A DNA stretch of 64,000 bases. It comes from Pleurodeles waltl (Eukaryota; Chordata; Amphibia; Caudata; Salamandridae). The notes under the pieces were generated by a model, which did no database searches, was not told the DNA's origin, and saw only the letters and a program-made list of their open reading frames with translations. Each line of letters begins with the position of its first letter. Position 1 is the stretch's first letter. The stretch spans positions 132,885,106-132,949,105 of the forward strand of contig NC_090447.1 of the NCBI RefSeq assembly GCF_031143425.1, in the 5' to 3' direction. The translations under genes were made by a program, and so were the position numbers. This document shows, one piece after another, positions 55,769-64,000 of this stretch.

Positions 55769-56587
55769 GAATGAGGCAGAAATTAACAGCACCAAGTTGG
55801 ACTTCTACAGAATTGCCAACTTCCCCCATGTAATAGGGTGTGTGGATGTGACACATATACAAATCTGCCCTCCTGCAAATCTGGAATATGTGTTCCGCAA
55901 TAGGAAATGTACCCACTCACTAAACATCCAGGGGGTATGTGACGCCCATAATGTCATTACTGACATTGTAGCTAAATTTTCAGGGAGTACACATGACTCA
56001 TACATTTTCAGACACAGTGGGATACACCAACGCCTAGAAGGTGGGGAGTTTGGAGACAGATATTTATTAGTTATTGCTGACTACACCCTGAAGCCTTACA
56101 TACAGGTCACTGTGGAAACCATTCATGCCCTGCTAACATTGCTTATTTTTGGCAAACAGGTGACAGTGCATATGCTCTAAGACCATGGATACTTACCTCG
56201 TACCTAACACCTGGCAATGAGAATGAGCAGCATTATAACAGTACCCATCGGCGGACCAGAACTGTCATCGAGAGGACCTTTGGATTGTTAAAGGCAAGAT
56301 TCAGGTGCCTCCACAAAAGTGGAGGTGCACTCCAGTATGCCCCAGAAACAGCATTCAAGATTGTCGCCGCCTGTGCAATCCTAAACAACATTGCCACCAG
56401 ACGTGGGCTACATCTCACCCCTGAAGACACAGATTCAGAGGATGAGGAGCAAGAGCTACCACACCGACAGCCTTGGGATAGAAGCATTGCAAATCAAGGC
56501 AGACAGAGACAGAACCACATTGTAACCCAATACTTTGGCAGGTATGTGGCAACTGTCACCACACTCACTAATGTCAGACACACTTAG
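55769..56587 (+). pseudogene. HARBI1-like PIF/Harbinger transposase, C-terminal two thirds
   Basis: The DDE nuclease that cuts and rejoins element ends. The first part reads FPHVIGCVDVTHIQI (catalytic Asp 55845-55847), then NIQGVCDAHNVITD and GSTHDSYIFRHS, all family landmarks. The second Asp lies in GDSAYALRPWILTSYL (56162) and the Glu in VIERTFGLLKARF (56270), but in a different frame. Between them, 56071-56159 looks like a decayed short intron with a CTAAC branch-like word and a TTATTTTTGGCAAACAG acceptor. The donor that would keep frame is TT instead of GT. The protein ends with an acidic tail at 56585. The N-terminal helix-turn-helix part is missing, presumably in an upstream exon. Confidence 0.8.
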
Positions 56588-56735
56588 CCCAGTTGTGTAG
56601 TGAAACAAACAAAACCTTTTTATTTCTAAACTATATGGGGAAAGAAAAGTGCTGTCTGTTACAGTCTGTACTTGTCCAAATGTGATGAGGACACATTATA
56701 CGTCATGTGCCTCATGAACCGTGCTGTATGGTGGT

Positions 56736-58259
56736 TCACACCCTCCTCCTTGAGCGCCCAGCATGGCTCATCCCTGGTGGGTCCCCTGACCCCTGCCGTG
56801 CACTTCCACTCCTTAGCACACGGGACTCACTGGCAGACACGCTACTTATTGTAGACCCCTCCTCCCTGTCCTGAGGGGTCTCCCCTGTGCCCCTTGCCAC
56901 CTGCCTAGTTTCCATCATGTCCACAGTGTGGCTGATGCGGCCAAGTCCACGTGCCACATCGCCAGCAAAGTGCCCAAGTTCAACTTGTAGGCTTACTGTC
57001 CGTCTAGACAGGTCAGTTTTGTTGGTTGCAAGACGCCCAATGGATGCAGCCATACGGTCAAATCGTGCCACTGTGTGGCGCTCCCTGCGCCTTGCATACT
57101 GTCGGTCTGCCACCAGTTCTGTCACCAGTTGGCGGATGGCCTGGGTGAGATCCCCCAAATGATCGTTCATTCTTGTGAACTGAGTGTTCATTTCAGCCAG
57201 CCCAGAGGTCATGCTGCTCCTGCGAAGCCTGCTTCCCCTACCTCCTCCTAGGGCACCGCCAGAACTCTGCGCCTTTGTCCTGCTGCTGGCTCAGATTGAC
57301 TTGCTGTGGGGCTGGGCCTGTGGTTGTATCAGCTGCCCCCATTTCATGTGCATGGTCCTCATAGGACTCTGGTGGTGTCCTGCTGGGCCGAGGAATTTCA
57401 GCAGCAGCCTCCTGCAGTGTCTCTGGCCCATGCTCTCCTCCCTGCCTGGTGTCGCTGCTGGGGGTGTCTTATGAGAGACCTGTGGGACATAAGGAATACA
57501 CTGTCAGTCTCTCACATCTATTTTATGCCTCATAATAAACATTTGCCTATATGCTGACTACTGTACTACATTTCCCATAATGCACTATTCTAGAGGTTGC
57601 TAGACTGTAATGGAGCTAATCTGGTGGTGCCTGCTGCTGTGTACTGGGAGAGTGTGTATACTGCATTTGTGGGTGTGAATGCATATCTCATGGTACTTAC
57701 TTTTGGATGTCCCTGGCGCAGAACTGTCCACTTCTCCCATTCCAATTACTGCCTCTGGCTCCAGGGTCTGCTCGACCATTGCTTCCATGGCTGTGGGTGG
57801 TGGGACAGTGGATGGGCCTCCTCCGGTGCCCCTCATCTCTCTCAGGCGCTCTGCTACCCTCTCCTTTGTCCTAGAGCGCAGGTCATACCACCGTTTCCTG
57901 ATTTCCTAAAGGGTGCGGTGGCTCACCCCTATGGCATTTATCCTTTCCTGGATTTGCTGCCAAATCATTTTCTTTTGAGTGTCTGGGACACTCATGGCTG
58001 CCTTCCCAAATAGTTTGCAGTGGTGCAGGCAGCATTCCTCTGTCAGCACCTCCAGTTCTTTATAAGAGAATTTGAGCTTCCTTCTCCTTCCAGCACTGCC
58101 AGTCTCCTCCATTGTGGCAGCAGGTCCTCTCTCCTGGGTGTTGTACAGCAGTTTGGAAAGGGTGTGGCCCTCCCTCCTCCCAGGTGTATTTGATGACTTC
58201 CTGGTTCTGATGTCATCACCAAGAGCCAGGAAGTGGATTTCCAAACTGTTGTGCAGCAC
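56736..58259 (-). pseudogene. Myb/SANT-like Harbinger partner protein, two exons, broken
   Basis: On the minus strand from 58259 the frame contains KLKFSYKELEVLTEECC and KKMIWQQIQERINAIGVS, then after an in-frame TAG at 57908-57906, EIRKRWYDLRSRTKER. Together these are a Myb/SANT-like DNA-binding domain. Exon 1 ends at 57701 before a strong GTAAGTACC donor; a CCCACAG acceptor opens exon 2 at 57479. The phase matches across this 221-nt intron, but a TAA follows almost at once. After a frame change near 57280 a coiled region, MTSGLAEMNTQFTRMNDHLG onward, runs to 56736. The family protein recruits transposase to element ends. Confidence 0.72.
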
Positions 58260-58483
58260 CTGCAGGCATTTTGAGAGTCAGTCGCAATTTGCGACACCCT
58301 TCTCACAATTTGCGACCTCACTTTTAGCTAAAAGCGAGGTCGCAAATTGCTGTGCAACACATATGCGACTCGCAAATTGGTGTTGCATTTTTTTCTTGGA
58401 TTTCATTTTGCGAGTCGGAAATAGCGATTCGCATTGAATCGCTCTTTCCGAGTCGTACATTTTCACCTACCTACATCTGGCCC

Positions 58484-60056
58484 TATGTTCTGTACAAACA
58501 ATCCTGATCAATGCCACCAATATTATAAAGGTTGGTTTTAAATTGAAATTTGTTTTAAAAGTGTGTCTTTTTCCTAAGCTGACACATTGCAGACGTTCCA
58601 AGTACCTTGAGTATTTGTATTTCCTTAGTTCATGATGGCACTACCTGAGTTGCTTATGATATATCGTGCCCATAACAACATATTTGTCATGCAATATATC
58701 CTGGTCAATATCACCATAATAATATTATAAAGGTTGGGTTTTGAGTGGTACTTTAGCTGTATGACTTTATTGTTGGCTCGTGTAATTTGGAAGTTCTGTT
58801 TAACTTATGTATTGTTTTTTGCAACCCATTAGTAACTCATTATATGCTTCAGTAGGCTAACCTGATATAATTAGTCAGGGTCATTGGAATTATGCTGCAA
58901 GAAAAGGCTTAACTTCATTATGTTGTCGTTTGTATACATGGTAACACTGCCTGGGCAAAGATTTTACCTACTTAGCAGGTATTTAACAACCACATGTAGC
59001 AATAGGCAACTGGCCAGCTTTTGTGAGGGGCCTTTCACTCCTCTGAAAAACGTGTTTCCACTGTTTTGGTAACTTTTGATCTGTTCGAGTTAGGACACCT
59101 TTCTTCAACTCTATTATGTGGCAAATTCGGAAAGTCCACAATCAAGCAGTAAACACCACTGCTGTAAAATTGCATAATTTCATTAACCCTGGCTCCACGA
59201 AAGTAGGCAGTTTGTTTTGATTCCTTACAGAGGAGACAGGTAGAGTTCTTCAGCTGTGAATTTAGCTGGCGTTACTTAACGTGCATGTCCTTGGTTGTGT
59301 CGTTGTGCTTTAGTGGCTGTTGAGCTCCTTTGCATTCCCCCAGGCAGATGTAACTATCAGAGTTGAAATGTTATTCTTCTTCTGATGGCTTATTGATTTG
59401 AATTAGCATTTGCCAATAGAAAAACTATATCACCTGACAGTTCGGCTTTCCATTAGGAGTAGAACCTATTTAGTCGTCTCTGTTGTTGAACTTCAGGATT
59501 TGTCTGCTAAAGCAAGGTAATTTGTCTGCATACAATGGGATTAGGTCCTTTAATCAAAATTCCATTTATGCTGCTGACAAAGTTAATTTGCAGCGACTAT
59601 GAAACCAGCTGGCTTCTTTTCTGCTCAATATTCATCCTCAGACCTACTAACATAAATTTGGTATTGTCATGTGCAGGGGAGATTTAAAGTAACAGGTCAC
59701 TTTAGTCACTAATTTCACACTTATGACTTTTATCAAATAAGTGGTCTGATGGTAAATGTGTCTTAATCCATTCTTATTTACTTCACTTTCATATCAGCCT
59801 CTAAGCATCTGCCCTATCATTTCAGCATCTTCTACTGCCACTCTTTTTCAGAATCTTACAGCTCAAAATGTTCAGTATCATCCTTTATCCATATCCAAGC
59901 TTGGCAGCAAAACTATGATTATGCTCTTTTGCATCATCATTGAGTGACTCCATTGAAGTGCACTGAAGCTGAGCTCAGGAAAAACACTGAAGATTAAACA
60001 AATATTTTTTGACTGGGAGACAGAAAGCTTGCTTAAGAATGGCTTGTTGACACTTA
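58484..60056. other. Non-coding stretch with a small diverged duplication
   Basis: A segment around CCTG(A/G)TCAAT…ATTATAAAGGTTGG(G)TTTT occurs at about 58495-58560 and again at about 58695-58760. Otherwise AT-rich DNA without genes. Confidence 0.4.
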
Positions 60057-60124
60057 GGGCCATATGTACGAACACATTTTCCCATAGACACAGGATGGGT
60101 AAAACCCTTTGCTACATCTGACCC
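60057..60124. mobile_element. 68-bp MITE with TTA duplication
   Basis: GGGCCATATGTACGAA at the left and TTGCTACATCTGACCC at the right are imperfect inverted repeats. TTA lies outside both (60054-60056 and 60125-60127), the Harbinger target preference. The right terminus matches the GGGCCAGATGTAGCAA family of 4880-5599, so this is probably a deletion remnant of it. Confidence 0.75.
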
Positions 60125-60361
60125 TTAATTGCAGAAACGTTTGTGATTCCCAATGCTTGTCGACCAAAGAATTCTACCTTCTTGACCCGATAAATTTGTC
60201 CAACACTACTATACGTAAATCCTGTAAACGTAGCTTTAAAACGTGCACACGTAATTTTACATTTATTTCAATTCCTAGAGTGTTCAAAGGTAAACGTTTA
60301 GAAGTTCTTTTAAGAATGAGATTTCAAGTTTGCCAGTGTAGGAAAACCATGAGCCAGTGTC

Positions 60362-60800
60362 ACAAGGCCCTAGCGCCACATTAGCATAATGTTTTTTATG
60401 CTAATGTAGCATTAAGGAGGCCATTCTCCTTTACCATATTTTCAAAGTGGTGCAATGCTTATTTTGCACCACTTTGTAACTCCTTGTGCCAAATTATGCT
60501 GGCGCCAGGCATAATGTATGCAAGGGGGTCTTCCCCCCGCTAAGAGTAGGTAATAAAATGACACACCCATTACCTTCAATGGGTCTCCCTAAACTTTGCA
60601 GGATTAGCACCACAATTTATGGTGCTAATCCTGCAAAGTACCATAATAGCGTCATGAATTCTGACACTATTGCCCTAACATGCGCCATGGTGCGCCGTAT
60701 TGTAAATACCGCACACACATGGTGTGATGAGGGGCGCAGGGGGTCCAAGAAAAGTGTCCCATCACAGCTGATGCACCACTTTCTTGTAAATCTAGCCCAT
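60362..60800. repeat. Foldback repeat, GGCCCTAGCGCCAC type
   Basis: A row of inverted pairs: CATTAGCATAATG…TTATGCTAATGT, AAAGTGGTGCAATG…TTTGCACCACTTTG, and CTTTGCAGGATTAGCACCA…GGTGCTAATCCTGCAAAG. It ends near CTTGTAAATCTAGCCC. The style matches the TTTACAAG-type repeats at 16531 and 25095. Confidence 0.6.
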
Positions 60801-61649
60801 ATTTTTCCCTTTTCCCCTAAATATCTGGTATTATTACATTTGAGCAGCAGTGGTGTAACAAAGGTCCCCAAAGCCCCCATGGTGCGTGGAGGCCAAGCTC
60901 CAGGAGGCCACCTCAGCACTGCACCCTGGCCAAAGGGCACCTGAGTGAGTCTGGAGGAGGTCCTCCATGTACTTAGCAGGGGAGCCCTCTCAAGTTTTGT
61001 TGCACCACTGTTGAGCAGCCTGGTTTATTGATAAACTTCAAATTTCTTGGCCCTTCCCTAAAACAGAAAACCTCTTTTCCATTCAAATGTGCTCTCTTGG
61101 CCCCCTGGAAACTAAGATGTAAAATATGCAGAATTAGTACAGGGTATGTCAAGGTGCAATTTCACCTCTATAGGTGAAGTAAATCTTCTCTCTAATCACT
61201 TCAGGAGCAAAAACTTTAGCTTTCATAGAGCCATGTGGCAGTATGGGCTAGGTCTTTGCCTAATTCTCAGCTGATTAGTGCGTAAGAATGAAAAGTAAAA
61301 TGTTTTCCTATTTGCAGTAGTGATGCAAAACTTTTGTGCAAGCAGGTTGTTGGAAATTGCCCTTCTGGCAGAGTTAACCTATACTTTTTGCCTTCCTCCG
61401 CCTCTTTTTCTGACCTTGTTTTTGTTGGCTTTAGGACTTTGAGCACTTTACCACTGTTGCCCATGCTAAAGTGCGCATGCTTCTCCCCTAAACATAGTAA
61501 CACTGGTGTATCCATAATTGTCATATTTAATTTAATTGTAAGTCCCTTGTAAATTGGTATACCCTATATCCAGGGCCTACAAATTACATGCTTCTAGTGG
61601 GTCTACAGCACAGATTGTGCCACCCACTTAAGTAGCCCTGTAAACATGT
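60801..61649. other. Non-coding stretch, nothing recognised
   Basis: No gene. The segment before 61650 (GTGCCACCCACTTAAGTAGCCCTG) inversely resembles a phrase in the old LTR (CTACTTAAGTGGGTGGCAC at 52552), so a minus-strand piece of that LTR family may lie at about 61420-61640. Confidence 0.4.
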
Positions 61650-61653
61650 TTAA

Positions 61654-64000
61654 CCTCTTAGCTGCTGGACCTTTCCCCCCAGTGCTGAACCCTTTTTCAA
61701 CTATTTGGGGTAGGTTGTGCTTAGGCCTTCATAACATCTTGTCCACATAACAGATCCATGCCAAATTTGTGTAGTTTTTTTCCAACAACCTAGGGATTCT
61801 AAAGGTACCCAGAGTTAGTGGGTTCCCCTGGAGGAGACCAAGAAATTAGCCAAAATACAGCAACAATTTAGTTTTTTTTTTAAAAATGGGAAAAAGGGCT
61901 GCCAAAGAAGGCTTGTGTTTTTTCCTCCTGAAAATGGCATCAAGAAAGTGTTTGTGGTGCTAAATTCCCCAGCTTCACAGCTTTCAGGAACAGGCACACT
62001 TGAATCTGAAACCCACATTTTTCAACACAATTTTGGCATTTTACTGGGACATACCCCATTTGTACTATTTTTTGTGCTTTCAGCCTCCTTCCAGTTAGTG
62101 ACAGAAATGGGTGTGAAACCAAAGCTGAATCCCAGAAAGCTAAATATTTTTAGAAAATAAACAAAATTGTGAATTTGTCAAGGGGTCATGTGTGTAGATC
62201 CTAAAAGTTTTTGTCTGCTCGACTCTTCTGGTTATGGGGATGTATCAGGCTAGTAGGTTCATCAAGAACCCTAGGTACCCAGAGCCAATAAAGGAGCTGC
62301 ACCTTGCAATGGGTTTTTATTCTATACCGGGCATACATCAATTCATTTGCTGAAATATAAAGATTGAAAAACAGGTATCAAGAAAACCTTTGTATTTCCA
62401 AAATGGGCACAAGATAAGGTATTGAGAAGCAGTGGTTATTTGCACATCTCTGAATTCCGGGGTGCATCTACTAGCAAGTGAATTACAGGGCATTTCTCAA
62501 ATAGACATCTTTCTTTACACATTGTTTTACATTTGGTGGAAAAAATATAGAGAAAGACAAGGGGCAATAACACTTGTTTTACTATTCTGTGTTCCCCCAA
62601 GTCTCCTGATAAAAATAGTACCTCACTTGCATGGGAAGGCCTAATGTTCGCGACAGGAAAAGCCCCAAAAAGCAACACGGACACATCACATTTTTACACT
62701 GAAATCTGACGTGTTTCTTGCAAAGTGCCTCACTGTAGATTTTGGCCTGTAGCTCAGCCGGCACCTAGGGAAACCTACCAAACCAGAACTTTTTTTAAAT
62801 CTAGACACATTTCCGTGACAGAAAGTTCTGGAATCTGAGAGGAGCCATAAATTTCCTCTTACACAGCGTTCCCCCAAGTCTCCCGATAAAAATGGTACCT
62901 CACTTGTGTGGGTAGGCCTAGTGCCCGTGACAGGAAATGCCCCAAAACATAACGTGTTCACATCACATTTTCCGAAAGAAAACTGACCTGTTATTTGCAA
63001 AGTGCCTAGCTGTGGATTTTGGCATCTAGCGTGGCCGGCACCTAGGGAAACCTACCAAATCAGTGCATTTTTTAAAATTAGACACCTAGGGCTATCCAAG
63101 ATGAGGTGACGTGTGGGTCTCTCACCAAGTTCTGTTACCCAGAATCCTTTGCAAACCTCAAAATTTGCAACAAAACACTTTTTCATCACATTTCGGTGAC
63201 TGAAAGTTCTGGAATCTGAGAGGAGCCACAAATTTCCTCTTACCCAGCGTTCCCCCAAGTCTCCCGATAAAAATGGTACCTCACTTGTGTGGGTAGGCCT
63301 AGTGCCCGTGAGAGGAAATGCCCCAAAACATAACGTGTTCACATCACATTTTCCAAAAGAAAACTGACCTGTTATTTGCAAAGTGCCTAGCTGTGGATTT
63401 TGGCATCTAGCGCGGCTGGCACCTAGGAAACCTACCAAATCAGTGCATTTTTTAAAACTAGACACCTAGGGCAATCCAAGATGAGGTGACGTGTGGGGCT
63501 CTGTTACCCAGAATCCTTTGCAAACCTCAACATTTGCAAAAAACACGTTTTCATCACATTTCGGTGACAGAAAGTTCTGGAATTTGAGAGGAGCCACAAA
63601 ATTCCTCCTACCCAGCGTTCCGCCAAGTCTCCTGATACAAATGGTACCTCACTTTTGCGGATAGGCCGAGTGCCCGCAAAAGGAATGGATCACACAAGGG
63701 TCAATGGTAGTCCTTGCATGAGGGCTACTCTTGCACAGGCACACAAGTGGGGTTGTGTTTTTATCAGGACAAGTGGAGAAACACAGGGTGGTAGGGATTG
63801 TGAGGATCCCTGCACATTCGTGTTGTTTCTGTGATGAAAAAGAAAGGAAAAATATTGTTTTTAATCAACGTTTCACTTTTGCAGGGTATTCTGGGTAAGA
63901 AAACTTTGTGAAATCCAAACATGCCCCACTTCCGTGGACTGCCTTGGGTGCCTAGCTTTCAGAAATGTCTTGGTTTGGTATGTTTCCTATATGGTTGCCG
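61654..64000. mobile_element. Second piggyBac-like element, runs off the window
   Basis: It begins after TTAA (61650-61653) with CCTCTTAGCTGCTGGACC, matching the left end of the 43277 element with scattered substitutions. Homology continues through landmarks such as TTTCAGGAACAGGCA, GACAGAAATGGG(C/T)(A/G)TGAAACCA, TCTATACCGGG and TTTGCACATCTCTGAATTCC, up to CTCAGCCGGC near 62760. After that point the two copies differ completely. No transposase frame visible; right end outside the window. Confidence 0.75.
62617..63680. repeat. Tandem repeat of ~370-380 bp within the second piggyBac-like element
   Basis: The landmark GGTACCTCACTT falls at 62894, 63275 and 63643 (spacing 381 and 368), with a shorter first unit (AGTACCTCACTT at 62617). 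Each unit also contains GTTCCCCCAAGTCTCC, CCCCAAAACATAACGTG, GACCTGTTATTTGCAAAGTG and GAAAGTTCTGGAAT. The first element has the ancestral single unit near 44350-44510. Confidence 0.85.

Larger units (their letters stand above)
55769..58483 (+). mobile_element. Decayed two-gene PIF/Harbinger transposon, left end missing
   Basis: The segment holds a HARBI1-like transposase on + and a Myb/SANT-like protein on -, convergently arranged, the standard gene pair of PIF/Harbinger elements. The right terminus reads CTACATCTGGCCC at 58471-58483 followed by TAT, preceded by TCGCAAATTG-type subterminal words. These features are shared with the MITE at 4880-5599. The left terminus was not found. Confidence 0.8.

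Overview
The window reads as vertebrate intergenic DNA made almost entirely of transposable elements. I found no host protein-coding gene, tRNA, rRNA or CRISPR array. The mixture suggests a very large amphibian genome, most likely a salamander such as a newt or axolotl relative. It contains foldback Harbinger-type MITEs starting GGGCC(T/A)GAT, hAT MITEs, piggyBac-like TTAA elements, an L1-like LINE, kilobase-long solo LTRs and a complete young endogenous retrovirus (ERV). The organism is an inference from repeat style; no single-copy gene anchors it.

Layout. 1-3.4 kb: a decayed L1-like LINE ORF2 on the minus strand, split by two small MITEs. 4.9-5.6 kb: a 720-bp Harbinger-type MITE. 7.1-8.8 kb: a Harbinger relic with a Myb/SANT-like gene. 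9.1-9.6 kb: a LINE reverse transcriptase (RT) scrap. 14.5-15.1 kb: a GC-rich MITE built from serial hairpins. 16.5-21.5 kb: further MITEs, including two hAT elements with 8-bp target duplications. 23.4-24.5 kb: a pyrimidine-rich tandem array. 25.7-26.3 kb: a hAT fragment.

26.3-41.8 kb is a nested block. An old, 5'-truncated LTR of about 1.9 kb was hit by a second serial-hairpin MITE (27665-28224) and by a 13-kb ERV (28449-41537). The ERV has LTRs about 99.3% identical over 850 bp, a primer-binding site matching initiator tRNA-Met, an intact 1622-codon gag-protease-RT frame, a broken RNase H-integrase with a long acidic tail, and a broken gamma-type env. Its 3' LTR is cut to about half length. 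The intact relative of the host LTR lies at 50722-52842 with a clean 5-bp target duplication, so the nesting order can be read within the window.

43.3-48.0 kb is a 4.7-kb TTAA-flanked piggyBac-like non-autonomous element. It carries a 3-kb array of about 18 hairpin monomers. A second copy begins at 61654 and runs off the end of the window; it shares the first ~1.1 kb but has amplified a different, ~370-380-bp unit. Between them, 55.8-58.5 kb holds a decayed two-gene PIF/Harbinger transposon: a HARBI1-like nuclease on + and a Myb/SANT-like partner on -. Its terminus matches the MITE at 4.9 kb.

Functionally the window is a stratified record of mobile elements. The transposase and Myb partner would have mobilised the MITEs. 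The ERV supplies a nearly whole retroviral gene set but cannot make a full Pol or Env from this copy as sequenced. The two piggyBac-like copies look like sites where satellite arrays arise. All counts and identities here were made by eye.
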